Counted from the first letter of the stretch, positions 12,501 to 23,919 are shown. The stretch: 64,000 nucleotides of DNA from Lytechinus variegatus (GCF_018143015.1 NC_054741.1:59146197-59210196); one strand, 5' to 3'. The notes: generated by a model from the sequence alone, not told the origin. A program made the numbers and translations.

Positions 12501-13611
12501 ACTCTCCGAGAACGGGGAGCTGTTGCTTGGAGCCATATCCGAAAATTTTCCTGTGACTGGGGGTAAACCGAAGTCGGCGATCTCGGCCTCTCATCCAGTC
12601 CCAAACCGTGCTGTCGACGATATTGACAGAAGCTCCAGAGTCAATGATCATGGGTATATTGTGTCCTCCAATATCTATATCCGTGCGAGTAAGAACAGTT
12701 TGCGCTGTGTGAACCTCAAAATTACATTCCTCGTCAGTAAGGCGATCATTTGGTCCCTCTGAATGACGATCCTCGTCGTTAACAGTATGAACAGGGGTGC
12801 TGCGAGTGCGAGGTTGACGAAACTTAGAACTTCGACATACCCGTCCAAAATGTCCTACTTTCCTGCACTTGTTACACGTTTGCCCTCTGGCTGGACAATC
12901 AGAGTCCCTTGATCTGTGTCCTGTTCTGCCACAGTTTCCACAGAGTTCACCTCCCGGCGACGTTCTCGGCGGTGGCGGTCCACGCGGTGGTCCACGTGGT
13001 CGACGCTCACCACGAGATCGTCCCGGATTTGCAGTCACTTTTGATGCGTATTCGTGGGCCAATTTCCCCTCCATCTCATCAGCTTGGCTGGCAGCTGCTT
13101 CGCTTGCTCGGGCGATGTCGAGAAGGGTTGTCAGTGTCAAATCTCGTTCTCTTAACAGTCGTCGTCGAAGACTTGACGACGCACACTTGTCCACAAATTG
13201 ATCTCGGACATGCTCATCCCGGTTATCAAAACTACATGATGAGGCGAGGCCTTTGAGGCGGGTACAAAAATCATCTACCGATTCATCTTGTCCTTGGTTG
13301 GCCTGCCGAAACAGATGTCGTTCAAACGCAATGTTGGCTGCTGGAGCGAAGTAGCTGGTGAGGGCAGCGAGAGCAACATCGTATTCATTCTGCTCGTCAG
13401 TTGGGCTGCCGACTGTTAAAGTGTCAAAAAGTTCCTGGACGTCTGGTCCTGCGATATGCAGAAGAAGAGATTTCTTCTGTGCAGCCTGTGTGATGCCTGC
13501 TGCTCCTATGTAATAGGAAAAACTCCTCATCCATTTTGACCAAGCGGATGACGACCTCGATGATGACATCGAGAAAGGATGGGGCGGAGGGACATCGAGA
13601 CGCTGAGCCAT
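9583..13611 (-). CDS. Gypsy gag-pol polyprotein (1342 aa)
   Basis: Single fused frame. Approximate parts: gag region 1-220; two CCHC zinc knuckles at 224-239 and 246-259; aspartic protease with DSGAS at 324-328; reverse transcriptase about 460-650; RNase H about 755-880; integrase with its HHCC zinc-binding part near 985-1030 and DDE core about 1040-1200 (VSDNGPQF, YHPQANATVERFN). The domain order RT-RH-IN defines Ty3/gypsy rather than copia. GC and CpG content is clearly higher than in the surrounding DNA. The copy looks whole and young; it is an element gene and not a host gene. Confidence 0.95.
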   Translation of the reverse strand: MAQRLDVPPPHPFSMSSSRSSSAWSKWMRSFSYYIGAAGITQAAQKKSLLLHIAGPDVQELFDTLTVGSPTDEQNEYDVALAALTSYFAPAANIAFERHLFRQANQGQDESVDDFCTRLKGLASSCSFDNRDEHVRDQFVDKCASSSLRRRLLRERDLTLTTLLDIARASEAAASQADEMEGKLAHEYASKVTANPGRSRGERRPRGPPRGPPPPRTSPGGELCGNCGRTGHRSRDSDCPARGQTCNKCRKVGHFGRVCRSSKFRQPRTRSTPVHTVNDEDRHSEGPNDRLTDEECNFEVHTAQTVLTRTDIDIGGHNIPMIIDSGASVNIVDSTVWDWMRGRDRRLRFTPSHRKIFGYGSKQQLPVLGEFTSKMTSVDTKKSTHAKIVIVDGNGGCLLSRETSITLGLLTIHPDLNNIKSQTPTQDTYRQDIITKYPAVFNGFGKLVDYQVHVQVDHEVKPVAQPPRRIPFHLRKKVEGKIEELLDKDIIEPISGPTSWASPLVVVPKSNGEVRVCVDMRRANTAVVRERHPIPTLEETLEALNGAAVFSKLDLKWGYHQVELDDESRDITTFVTHKGLMRYKRLIFGLSSASEIYQYAIQQALSGLEGVRNISDDIIVFGKDDKEHDHRLHAVIKRLQEKNLTLNAEKCVFRTPSLTFFGFKISRDGVSAEDAKVNAIRQAKTPSNVQEVRSFLGLVNYCARLIENLASIAEPLRELTRGDTQWKWETRHQRSFDELRNALTSDKVIAHFVTGADTQLRVDASPVGLGAILTQTVNGITRPVAYASRTLSDVERRYSQTEKEALAVVWGCERFHMYLIGTEFDLLTDHKPLQFMYSPTGKPPARVERWVLRMQPYKYRIKHVPGKGNPADPLSRLPVVNAPNRERDIAEDYIDAILSYAVPRAMTRSEIANATSNDTELQRVMASIRSNSWSKDDMMSTFYKVRHELSVKRGVLLRDHRVVIPRSLRQRTMNIAHEAHKGIVRLKQALRTKVWWPHIDDDAENAVRHCPACQVESAPPRKETICPTEMPKQPWHTLHIDLCGPLPNGKSLLVVVDNASRWPEVEIITSTTTESIINRLRRIFATHGVPNTIVSDNGPQFVSAEFKEYLRDNGIDHRRVAPYHPQANATVERFNATVLRALRRARQEGRELNEALQSFLLVYRTTPHAATKATPARLLCNREFRTKMPSVSKSKMSKEFRKARKADSAYKNKMSDADKAKSKRNTSAINIGDQVIILRPRPNKMAPRYDPRPWKVVKIKGNCVEITRNNQSTMRHLSKVKRYHGHDEHLRDNDVGSDIEDDHVPPQSHLNDNSSSTAPRRSTRERREPSRLNYYGRGNPLV

Positions 13612-13653
13612 GTCTGCTGCTGGTTCGAAAAAGAAACTTCACCTCGTCGCCAA

Positions 13654-14061
13654 TTTTGTATATGTGTAGTCTAACTTAGATACACACAGTACTCGATAAA
13701 TAACTGAGCATGACTGAATTCGTTGGTGTTACAATCAAGACTGACTTTATTTCTACTAGTCCACTATATATATTATACACTGTACATAACATGATATTCT
13801 CTGTGGGGCAGGATGATATTGATAAGGAAGTATAAACCAGATGGAGAGAACAAGGAGTTGTTCATGATGTGGTTTAGGGTATGGTCAATGTTTACATAAC
13901 AAGTCTGGAGGATGGAGACAGGGATGAAGGTGATCCTGTGAACGGAGGTATAACAGCAGTTGAGATAATGAAGCATGAGGGTGTAGATGAATAACATGAT
14001 AGAATGACAGAATGAGAGGATGACTTGATGAAGAATGAAATGTGTGTGTATGAACACAATA
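13654..14061 (-). repeat. 5' LTR of the gypsy element
   Basis: About 408 bp. It differs from the other LTR by only a small length change seen by eye, supporting a recent insertion. Confidence 0.93.
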
Positions 14062-14066
14062 CAATG

Positions 14067-14724
14067 CTCGGTGGAATTTCCCCGTCACTTGAATAGACTG
14101 CATGGTAAATAATGTAAAATTCGTTCACGATGATTGAATCATATTGTAATAAGTGCACAACACTGTGGACACGGGGGAGGACTGAGACCAATAACATTGC
14201 CTTTAGAACGAAATTAACTTCTGGAATTAACGGATAAAGACAAAGGTCAGTGAATTGAACTATTCTTGTATAATTTGAAGTGTAGGTATATCTTACACAC
14301 CTTAAGAATTGCTCGTACTTAGCAAGATGAAAAAAAAGTAGAGAGGAAATTCTGTTACGAAATATTATAATGTACATTAACTTTTTGTCAACCCGGAAGT
14401 AAGATGAAAAAATAAAGTGGAGTAGAATTTATTAATGTCTATCCCATGGGTACTTCCAAAAATGTGACACTTTAGTATCACTCAATACAAAATCATACTC
14501 TATATTTCTTGTTTCAGGTTTAACATTAATTGAGACCATGCATTTTACTGGAAATGTCGTGCCATTTAGACTTTAATGAAGACATGCAGTTATTGAGGAA
14601 ACCCATGGAAATAGTGTATGTCACTAATAGACACGGTCTTAAGTCATATTATGGAAATTAAGTTCACCAAAGCCTGAAACAAAATGCACATAGTTAAGTC
14701 AGGTATGAATACCTCAGATATTTT
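14067..14724. other. Arm A non-coding DNA after the gypsy element
   Basis: No gene seen. Collinear with 38165-38420 and 41460-41890 of arm B; the 3-kb gap in between is a B-specific insertion. Confidence 0.65.
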
Positions 14725-15291
14725 ATCAGGGTAAAGGTGACACCAATGATATTTCTAATTATAGGCCAATTTCCGTTGAATGTCATATTGCTAAATTAGT
14801 GGAAAAGGAAGTTCAACCCCAATTTTTATCTTATTTACAGACAAAAGATCTCATAAATATTGACCAATATGCCTTCTTGCCAAATCACTCAACTAATACT
14901 TGCTTACATAGAATTATTGATTGGTACGAATCTTTTAATGAAAAAGAGAAAGTTGGTGCATGTTTCCTTGATATTTTTATTGTATTGACCATGAATTGTT
15001 ACTTTGTAAACTTAATAATTATGGCATTTCTGACACTGAACTCCTTTGGTTTCAAAGTTTTCTCTCAGACAGAAAACAAGCAGTTTTTTCTCAAGGTAAA
15101 CAATCCAAAACAAAAAATATATCTATAGGAATTCCTCAAGGTAGTATTTTAGGTCCTTCCCTTTTTTCTAATTTTCATACGTGAGATTGTTTAAAGAATT
15201 GTACATGTAATATTTACGCTGATGATGTGGTAATATATGTGTCTATTAAAGATATTAATGCTATAACATCCAAGCTTAAAAAAGATTTGAA
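14725..15291 (+). mobile_element. LINE (CR1/Jockey-like), 5' half of a split copy
   Basis: 5'-truncated reverse transcriptase on the plus strand: NYRPISVECHIAKLVEK, a thumb-side DQYAFLPNHSTN-like block, GIPQGSILGPSLF, and YADDVVIYV, ending at KLKKDLN. There are several frame changes. The sequence stops where a minus-strand LINE begins. The missing continuation (NRLRINAKKSNVTILAN onward) reappears at about 20030, so 14725-15291 and 20010-21315 are halves of one insertion. Confidence 0.85.
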
Positions 15292-17576
15292 TTGATTTGA
15301 ATTTATTTCTGCACTCAGCATAAATATTCAACATATCATCTAGGTGATACAATTAAGTTTTACAAAACAAGTTAAGAAATAGTCATAACAAAGCAATGAA
15401 AAATTAATATCAAAAAGTAGCAATATTCAATGAAAATAAAATAACAGTTTAAACGAATGCAGGAGACCGCCATCGTGAGCGGTTAAGCTTGAAAATGATG
15501 GCGGCCTCGTAAAATGGTACATAAATTTCTTTCATTGATCAAGTGGGTGCAATGCAGGTGCAGGTGCGGGTGCAGTAAAGGGTAGTTGAATAATTAACTT
15601 GAAGAGGGGGATGCATATGATTCAATGGTTTTTCTTTTAATAGTGGCTTTAAATGAGTATAATGTTGAACATGACTTAACGTTGTTTGGAAAGTTGTTCC
15701 AAATATCGGGACCATAATGTCGAATTGATTTATGAGTTATTAATAACTTAGGGTTGGTGAGATGAAGGTTTCCTGATGTGCGGGTTGGGTAGGAATGAAC
15801 AGACCTGTTAAACCTAAACATATTATTAAAGGACGGAGGAAGTTGATTATTAAAGTATTTGAACATAAAGATAGCTACTTGAATCGTATTTATATCAAAG
15901 ATTTTTAAGGTTTTAAGTTTATGAAACAATGGGTCAGAATGAGCCAAGTAATGTGACCCTGTGCACATACGGATTGCTTTTTTTGTAGTTTAAAGATGGA
16001 GTTTAGTTTAAAAGAACCACAATTTGCCCAAACGATATTACAATATGTTATATAAGGGAGGACTAATGAATTGTATAATAAGAATAAAGTTTTGTCAGGA
16101 AGAGTGAATTTTAACTTAGAAATTATTCCGATACTTTTGGAAACGGACATCGTAACATGGTGAATGTGTTGATTCCAAGTCAAAAATTCATCCATAATTA
16201 TACCTAAAAATTTAGATTGGTTTTTCTGTTCAAGGGGGGTGCCGTCAATGTTAATGTGAATCGGTGGGTTAATGTTATGGGAATGGTGTCTGAAATACAT
16301 AAAATGTGTCTTTTTGTATTAAGGGAGAGTTTGTTGGCTGTGAACCAGTTTGACACTTTGTCTATTTCACGATTAACGATATTGTTTAATGAATTAAGGT
16401 CTCTATGAGAATAAAATATATTGGTGTCGTCGGCAAATAATACGAAGGATAAAATAGAGGAGGTTCTAATAATGTCGTTAATGTAGAGTAAAAATAAAAG
16501 TGGGCCTAAAATGGAACCTTGAGGGACACCACATCGAACTAAAAGAGAATCAGAGTCGCAACTGTTAAAATTGACATATTGCCTTCGATTATTTAAGTAG
16601 TCTTTAAAAAAAGAGAGACATTGACCTCGTATTCCATAATGGTTGAGTTTGGAAAGTAAAATTTCATGGTTGAGGGTGTCAAACGCTTTACTAAGATCGC
16701 AAAAAATGCCAATTACGTGTTCTTTGTTCGCTATGGCATTTGTTATTTTGTCATAAATTTGAAGTAATGCTAAGTCTGTTGAATAATTTTTTCTAAAACC
16801 ATATTGATTACAATTTAGAATGTTGTATTTGTTTATGAATTTATAAAGTCTTGTGTAAACTATTTTTTCGAGAATTTTAGATATTGTTGGAAGTAAGGAA
16901 ATGGGACGGTAATTACTTATTTCGTGAGGGTTGTCTTTTTAAAGATTGGATTAACTTTTGCAATTTTGAATAAGTCTGGAAAAACACCTTGGGATAGGGA
17001 GTTATTAAATATGTGAGTAGGAGGGTGGATTATTTGCTTAAGAAGAGACATGTTAATGCCATCGCAACCAGAAGATCTAGAATTATGAAGGGAACGAACA
17101 ATAGTGATTATTTCGGAGGGGTTTGTTGGGGTTAAAAAAAGAGATTCTTGATTTGGATCTGTGAGGTAATCTGTAAAATGTGCGTTGGGACTATTAATTT
17201 TGTTTGCAAGCTCGGGTCCAATATTGGTAAAGTATTTCAAGTAAAGTATTTTTTTTTTCTGGGATCAAGTATTTCAGATCCATTGAGAGTGATTTTATCA
17301 TTAGGTGGGGGGTGTGTTATTGTACCCAACACTTCTTTGATTACTTTTCAAGTTGTATTTGTATTTCCATTGGCAGCGTTTATTTTGTTAGTAAAGTGCA
17401 ATTTTCGGGATATTCGAATTAATTTTGTTAGTTTATTACGATATATTTTATATTTTTTTTAAAGAATCATCAGTTGGATTGCGTAAGTGATATTTATATA
17501 GGCGATTACGTGTCTGTATGGACTTCAGTAAACCTTTCGTTATCCAAGGATTTTTGGGTTTGTTACGTTGGTTTTT

Positions 17577-18671
17577 GTCTCACCTGCGAAGCAAAGTGAG
17601 ACTATAGGAGCCGCTTTTCCGACGGCGACGGCGGCGGCGGCGGCATCAAATCTTAACCTGAGGTTAAGTTTTTGAAATGACGTCATAACTTAGAAAGTAT
17701 ATGGACCTAGTTAATAAAACTTGGCCATAAGGTTAGTCAAGTATTACTGAACATCCTATTAGAGTTTCATGTCACATGACCAAGGTCAAAGGTCATTTAG
17801 GGTCAATGAACTTAGGCCATGTTGGAGGAATCAACATCGAAATCTTAACCTGAGGTTAAGTTTTTGAAATGTCATCATAACTTAGAAAATATATGGACCT
17901 AGTTCATGAAACTTGGACATAAGGTTAATCAAGTATCACTGAACATCCTGCATGAGTTTCACGTCACATGACCAAGGTCAAAGGTCATTTAGGGTCAATG
18001 AACTTTGGCCGAATTGGGGATATCTGTTGAATTCCCATCATAACTTTGAAAGTTTATGGATCTGATTCATGAAACTTGGACATAATAGTAATCAAGCATC
18101 ACTGAAAATTTTGTGCAAGTTTCAGGTCTCATGATTAAGGTCATTTAGGGTCAATGAACTTTGGCAGAATCGGAGTATCTGTTGAATTACCATCATAACT
18201 TTGAAAGTTTATTGGTCTTGTTCATTAAACTTGGACATTAGAGTAATCAAGTATCACTGAACATCCTGTGCGCATTTCAGGTCACATGACCAAGGTCAAA
18301 GGTCAATGAACTTTGGCCGAATTGGGTGTATCTGTTGAATTACCATCATAACTTTGAAAGTTTATGGATCTGATTCATGAAACTTGTACATAAGAGTAAT
18401 CAAGTATCACTAAACATCCTGTTCGAGTTTCAGGTCACATGATCAAGGTCAAAGGTCATGAAAGGTCAATGAACTTTGGCCATGTTGGGTTTTTTTTGTT
18501 GAATAACCATCATATCTCTGTAAGTTTATTGGTCTAGTTCATAAAAAGTGGACATAAGAGTAACCATGTATCACTGAACATCTTGTGCGAGTTAGAGTAG
18601 TATTCAAAGTCAGCACTGCTGCTATATTGAACCGCGTGATGCAGGTGAGACGGCCAGAGGCATTCCACTTG
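17577..18671 (+). mobile_element. Tandem-repeat element, copy 1 (HINE/Helitron-like candidate)
   Basis: About 1.1 kb, non-coding. It begins gtctcacctgcgaagc, which folds with the following agtgagac, and ends gcaggtgagac...ccacttg, so the ends carry an 11-bp inverted pair (GTCTCACCTGC/GCAGGTGAGAC). The interior is a run of about 155-190-bp repeats, each with words such as aaggtcaaaggtca, gggtcaatgaactttggcc and accatcataactttgaaag. Other copies are at 30665-31552 and 53426-54330. Insertion is next to T-runs with no clear target duplication. Short inverted ends plus internal tandem repeats plus T-rich targets resemble Helentron-derived elements, but no hallmark proves it. Confidence 0.8.
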
Positions 18672-19883
18672 TTTACTTTACCTATATGGATATTCTTTTC
18701 ATAATAATGTTTTAATGTATTATTGAAGTTATTGTATGCAATATTGGGATTTACCTCATTATAAACATCATCACATTCTTCCAAAACTAGATCTTGCTTC
18801 AGTAATTCTATATTTTGTTTAGATTCTTTACGATAAGTATATTCTTTATTTGATTTGGGGTAAGACAATTTACAATCACAAGTTAAAAAAATAGGCAGGT
18901 GGTCCGAAACTTCAGAACATAAAATCCCTCCTATGGCTTTGTTATTTTTGAACATTCGAAAATATGTTATCAATCTGAGTTGATGAATTCAAGTTAATCC
19001 TTGTGGGTTTATTAATAATAGAAATAAAACCAAACGAATATATTAATTTCATGAAATTTGATGAATTATTAATGTGAGATGAGGGCAAGAAGTTGATATT
19101 ACAATCACCGAGCAAAAAACAATGTTTGTTTTCATTCCCTATTTCATGAAAAAAATATTCTAGTTCATCGTGAAAACGATCGATATTTGTATCAGGTGGT
19201 CTATAAATTAATCCTATGATGATATTTTTGGATTTAGAATTTTCAATCTCTATAAACAATGACTCGGCATGCAATAATTTAACATCAGATCGAATCTTGA
19301 ATTTGAGATTTTGTGAAATGTAAAAAGCAACTCCTCCTCCTCTTCTTCCCTTACGGTCTGCCCTTATCAATTTATAATTAGGTATATCAAACATGTCAGG
19401 AGAACTTTCATGTAGCCATGTTTCGCTTAAACCGATGACTGAAAATTGAAAGTTATTTAATGAGTGTAAGAGGTTAACTAAATATTTAAAGTTTCTATTT
19501 AGACTTCTTATGTTTGCATGTAAACGAGATAGATGATCTGGAGTAATATTAAATTCGTTGTTGAATTCTTGGGGAGTGTAATATTTGCTATCTTGCGGGT
19601 TCTCAATGAAAATATCTGGAGTAAAATTATGTGACTCAAACAGGGGAACGTGAAAATGTAAAGTACCGGAGGTTTGGAGAGAGGTCAACTGCAAGTGTGC
19701 AAGTGGTGCATGTGCGTGAGTGTGTGTGTAGAGGTGTATTCATGTGTGAAAGTGGTGCTAGTATATCAACAATAAGACCATATTTGAATGCAAAAAGAGT
19801 AAGACCCATCTTGGTCATTAATGGCTGGGCAGCAGAGCAGAGCTCGACCACCCTAAAGATACAATGGATAAACCAATTTCAGC

Positions 19884-19965
19884 AAATAAAAACTTTACTA
19901 TGAGGGCATTGGAAGAATGCCGGTCACTATGAGGGTTTACTATGAGGGCATTGGAAGAAGACAAT
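19884..19965. repeat. Short direct repeat in LINE 5' region
   Basis: tttactatgagggcattgga occurs twice within about 80 bases, with a partial third (tcactatgaggg). Probably 5' UTR repeats of the minus-strand LINE. Confidence 0.5.
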
Positions 19966-20009
19966 ATTTACAAAAAAAAAAAGAACCATGAATCATAAAA
20001 AGAAGTCCA

Positions 20010-21315
20010 ACAAGATTGAGTAATCACTATAGATTTCTATTAATGAATGGTATACTCATAACAGATTAAGGATTAATGCGAAGAAAAGTAATGTTACGAT
20101 TTTGGCCAATAAATAAGGGAATAATAATGATTTTAAATTGAAGGTTTATCTTAAAAATGATATCATTGAACAAATACAAAGCATAAGATACCTAGGCATC
20201 ATGTTAGATTGTAAACTTTGCTGGGATGCTCATATAAAATATTTAATCAAATCTTTAAGTTACAAGATATTCACACAAATGAAAATAAGTAATTTTTTTA
20301 AGCCAGGATGTTTTGAATAAAATATATAAATGCACCATACAACCAACCTTTGATTATTCTTGTTCCGTATGGGGAAACTGTTCTTTATATCATAGAAATA
20401 CACTTTTACGATTACAGAAAAGGGCTGCGCGCATATATAGTAACAAGCAATTTTGATTATAATATAAATACCCTTAATATAATTAATTGTCTTAAATGGC
20501 AAACTCTTCATATCAGACGTGATTACTTTTTAGCTTGTATAATGTATAACTGTATTCATGGAAAGGCCCCAGTCCGAATGTGCAATGAAGTGGAAATGGT
20601 TTTTGAAAGACATTCTGTTATAAATACTAGACTTGCCAATACGTTGAACGTCGTTTTACCAAAGCCTACTCTTGAATGTTTTAAGAGTTGTTTTAAATAT
20701 GCTGGTGGCTTGGTTTGGAATAGCCTCCCATCTGATATTCAAAATGCAAATGCTCTTGAAGTTTTTAAACGTATGTATATAAATGCCATTATTTTAAAGC
20801 TGTCGTTAAATGAAATGAAATGAAATGTATTTTTTTTTCTAATTGACCGACTTTCTTTAATTTCCTTCTCCCACCTCCCCCTCTTACCTTCCTCTCTCGT
20901 CTTCTTTCTTTTATCCTGTTCTTCTAAATCAGACCTCTATAATAAATTACCAATTCATTTATCGTCTAGTTCAACGATACATTCATTTAAATCAAACATT
21001 CAATTGAATCTCGGTTTTCCATAATGATTTGCCTGTTGTGGCATTTTTTTTTTTTTTTTTTGGGGGGGGGGGTTGGGTAGTGATTTTTCATTCTTTTCAT
21101 GCATTCGATTAAGTTTTGTGTATATTTTGTATATTTGTTTTATATGCATGTATTTATGTTTTAAGGACCCCATGGAAGAACAATGGTATCTTATTGATAC
21201 CGCTGCATGAAATGGGCCATCCTCCATCTGTATGTTATGTTAAATAGATCATGTATATATTTTATTTTTTTATATGGAAATAAATACAAACAAACAAACA
21301 ATAAATAAAGAAATA
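20010..21315 (+). mobile_element. LINE (CR1/Jockey-like), 3' half of the split copy
   Basis: Continues the copy at 14725-15291: NRLRINAKKSN, IRYLGIMLDCKLCWDAHIK, a decayed WGNCSLY block, then LKWQTLHIRRDYFLACIMYN and LVWNSLPSDIQNANALEVFK, the normal C-terminus (about 20820). A 3' UTR follows with a G-run near 21060 and a tail of ggaaataaatacaaacaaac repeats ending near 21315. Dead copy. Confidence 0.85.
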
Positions 21316-21743
21316 AATTAAAAAACAATATCTTGCCAGGTCGACATGCATGATAACGTTATTATGTAAACCTGGCGATACGTTAGCTCGCCAAGTCGAC
21401 TCTTCAAACGTTGTATATCGATTTGGCAAAACACATTTTCTCGCCAAATCGACTGATAAAAAAATTGAAAAAATTATACTTGTATATTCATTATTTTTGT
21501 TTTGAAATGTGGAAATAAAATAAATCAAATCAAAAGTTGTCGGCTTGGCGAGATACACTATCACGTCGTGGCGACATGCTGTATGTCAACTTTGCGAGAT
21601 ATACGTGTTGGACGTATTGTTCAACGGCTTGTTACCATATAACATTTTCAAAAGTCAACTTTGAAAGAAAGGCATTTCGCAATGTAAGCATTTAAAAGCT
21701 TTTAAAGCCTACTTAGCAAGATATTTGGCCATGTCAACATAAG
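21316..21743. other. Non-coding stretch with repeated CTCGCCAAGTCGACT-like words
   Basis: Words related to ctcgccaagtcgact occur in both orientations near 21333, 21386, 21441, 21543, 21565 and 21585, with further reverse copies near 22003 and 23876. A LINE-like AT tail (ggaaataaaataaatcaaatc) interrupts at about 21510-21535. Could be subterminal repeats of an unknown DNA element. No gene. Confidence 0.4.
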
Positions 21744-21986
21744 CAGAGGCGTCGATCGGGGAAGGGGGTGATTACCCTTACTAATATTCGGGGAGGGGCA
21801 AACATATCGATTTGTCCCCCCCCCAATTCTGATAACTTTATAAATTTACAATTGTGAAATGCAACTGTTTGCTTAAAAAGCATCGTAGATAACTAATCTT
21901 GGCATTAAAATGCTATACGAAACAAACAAAATTGTCAATATTGCACGCGAATCAACCCCCCCTCCAAGCATGGATCGACGCCCCAG
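21744..21986. mobile_element. hAT-like MITE with GGCGTCGATC ends
   Basis: Left end CAGAGGCGTCGATCGGGG and right end reading CTGGGGCGTCGATCC on the other strand, with C-runs inside. The flanking octamers match only partly. The right part is also present at 23771-23862 as part of the tandem duplication. Confidence 0.55.
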
Positions 21987-22044
21987 CTATTAAGCATGTT
22001 AAGTCGACTTGGCAAGATAGCGTATCTCTTCCATCACACTTTAA

Positions 22045-22651
22045 AGGACAAGCCTACCCCAACAAAAAGAACATAAACTTGTTTTGAATAAAAAGAGAAC
22101 AATCCAACAATCACAACACAAAAAATTGCATCATCAGAATCGGATATAAATGAGAGTTAAGTTATGACATTTTTAAACTCTCGCTTAATTTTACAAAATA
22201 GTTTTATGCACACCCTGCAGGGTCTGTACGTAAATGAGGGAATTGATGACATCATCCTCTCTCACTATTCCTTTTGTACTTTATTATTATGAAATATATG
22301 AAATAATTTTCTTTACATTGTGGAACAAGTTTTATTCCTTCCTAAATATTCGGAATTACCATTGTTTTAACATTTTATGATTCAGTTAAGTTGGTATTAT
22401 CAAATTTAAAAAAATCAATATTGTGTAATTCAAACAATAAAAAACAAAAGAAACAGTGAGGGACATCATCGATTTTCCCATTTGAATGCGACTAAATTGT
22501 GCATATACTATTTTGTGAAAAATAAGCGAAACTGTGAAATGTCATAACTTTCTTATTTTACATTAGATTTCGATGTAATTTTCAGCATTATGCTTGTCTG
22601 ATTTTTATCCATTGATTCGAATCAACATTTTTTCAGGGGCGGACTTGACCT
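22045..22651. mobile_element. TTAA-flanked MITE, unit 1 copy
   Basis: 607 bp between TTAA sites. The ends read AGGACAAGCC on the left and, from the right, AGGTCAAGTCCGCCCC. Non-coding. TTAA targets suit piggyBac or Kolobok derivatives. Same element at 23920-24493, duplicated with the host segment. Confidence 0.75.
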
Positions 22652-23919
22652 TTAAAGCCCCGTAAAAAGTACAAATGTACAAATCCAACATGCAGCAAAT
22701 GTTTGTAAAAGGTTATGCCATTCGGCTTTTCAGCCGCTATAGATACCCTTGTTGTAATAAACCGTTTTAAATAAAAATAAATAGATACATAGGTAAACAT
22801 TCCCTCCATGCAATGGAATACGAGTTTGTATATGGGGGGGGGGAGGGGGTTGGGAAGCTGTATGAACATATCCCACTATCTTCGCCTCTGCAGCATAATA
22901 AAGAGACACTAATTCTTGATACAAGAACAGCATTATCAAAACTATAGAAAATGTCAGAGGTCGGTGGATATTCCCAGTCATTAAGATTAGATTGACGAAC
23001 CGTTCGTACACAATGATAATGGTATTATTACGATCAGTTTACTATAAAAAATACGCACGTCAGAGAACCCAGCTTCTATTCATAATTCAGTGCATATTTA
23101 TTACTATCGTAGAACGATTTCATCTTGTACATAGGGGGAAGGTGAGTGAATTAACTCTTTTCAGTAGAGTAAGAAAAAAAATCTTGTGTGTATTGTGTTC
23201 TTAGTTCACATTGATTAAAGTCAACTCATATTTAGAATGTCTCCCATATCAGACATGAAATCATAATTTACTTTGGACTGAAAATGTAAGGTATGCGTAT
23301 AGATGGGCCATCTTTGTCACATTGAGAAATGATAATAATTCTTAAGATGAAAATGCATATATAAGCACTCATGCTTTCTGAGCAATCAGGTAAAATTCAC
23401 TACCATTTACTCGCTTATAAGAGGTACCCAAGGCTGAAAATCATGTATAAAGCAATTCAGAAAAACAGAAACTGAAAATATCATAATAGCTGGAGATGAA
23501 TAAGAAAGTTGGAAAAGGTATGATAAAATTATGGATAAAATAACAAAGATATGATTTAATATTCTAATTTATAGGAGGATAAGCCTACTCCACAATGTGG
23601 AATTAAGTTTTTTATTCGAAAAAAAAATGAATTATTATGAATAATAAAACCTTATATATGACACATTGATATACAGATTATGATAATTATAATTTTGGTT
23701 CCTTTATTGTGATCTCAATATAATGATGTCAAGCTAAATTTTCAATCGATGTAGATAACAATAAAACTACTAATCTTTGCATTAAAATGCTACGAAACAA
23801 ACAAAATTGTCAAATTTGCACGCGAAGCACACCCCCTCCGAAGCATGGATCGACGCCCCTGTTATTAAGCATGCTAAGTCGACTTGACAAGATAACGTAT
23901 CTCGTTCATGACACTTTAA

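Larger units (their letters stand above)
8281..14066 (-). mobile_element. Ty3/gypsy LTR retrotransposon, whole-looking, with 5-bp target duplication
   Basis: Element proper 8286-14061, read on the minus strand, flanked by CAATG on both sides (8281-8285 and 14062-14066). Order in its own direction: 5' LTR (13654-14061), a ttggcgacgagg primer-binding region right after it, one long gag-pol frame (13611-9583), about 890 bases without a clear frame, a purine-rich tract next to the 3' LTR, and the 3' LTR (8286-8695). The two LTRs are almost identical, so the insertion is recent. It looks whole, with no obvious break in the long frame. Arm B holds the unfilled site at about 38158-38182. Confidence 0.95.
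1560..14726 (+). repeat. Segmental duplication arm A
   Basis: Collinear with arm B (26150-41890). By-eye block pairs: 1860-2170 with 26150-26460; TRIM and 3' UTR 2650-4850 with 27738-29942; 4840-5020 with 32035-32245; 5090-6830 with 33190-34755; 7366-7550 with 35486-35660; 8190-8285 with about 38070-38170; 14067-14330 with 38165-38420; 14350-14726 with 41460-41890. The gaps are insertions in one arm or the other. Confidence 0.8.
15292..20009 (-). mobile_element. LINE with endonuclease and RT, inserted into another LINE
   Basis: CR1/Jockey-group copy on the minus strand. An AP-type endonuclease lies at 19694-18800 (SETWL, RGGGVAFYIS, LLGDCNINF, then SDHLPIF after a frameshift near 18950). RT lies at about 17470-15905 ([48 protein letters not shown]), followed by a C-terminal region ending at 15594 (IWNNFP ... 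FKATIKRK). The 3' end is an AT-rich tail at 15292-15320 made of aattc-like repeats; the probable 5' UTR is about 19695-20000. Several frameshifts make it dead. A candidate target duplication, aagattTga/aagattga, sits near 15285 and 20010. It is interrupted by the tandem-repeat element at 17577-18671. About 3.6 kb without that guest, so nearly full length. Confidence 0.85.

Noticed and set aside
10019-13256. Plus-strand frames across the gypsy element
   Set aside because: Shadows of the minus-strand gag-pol frame.
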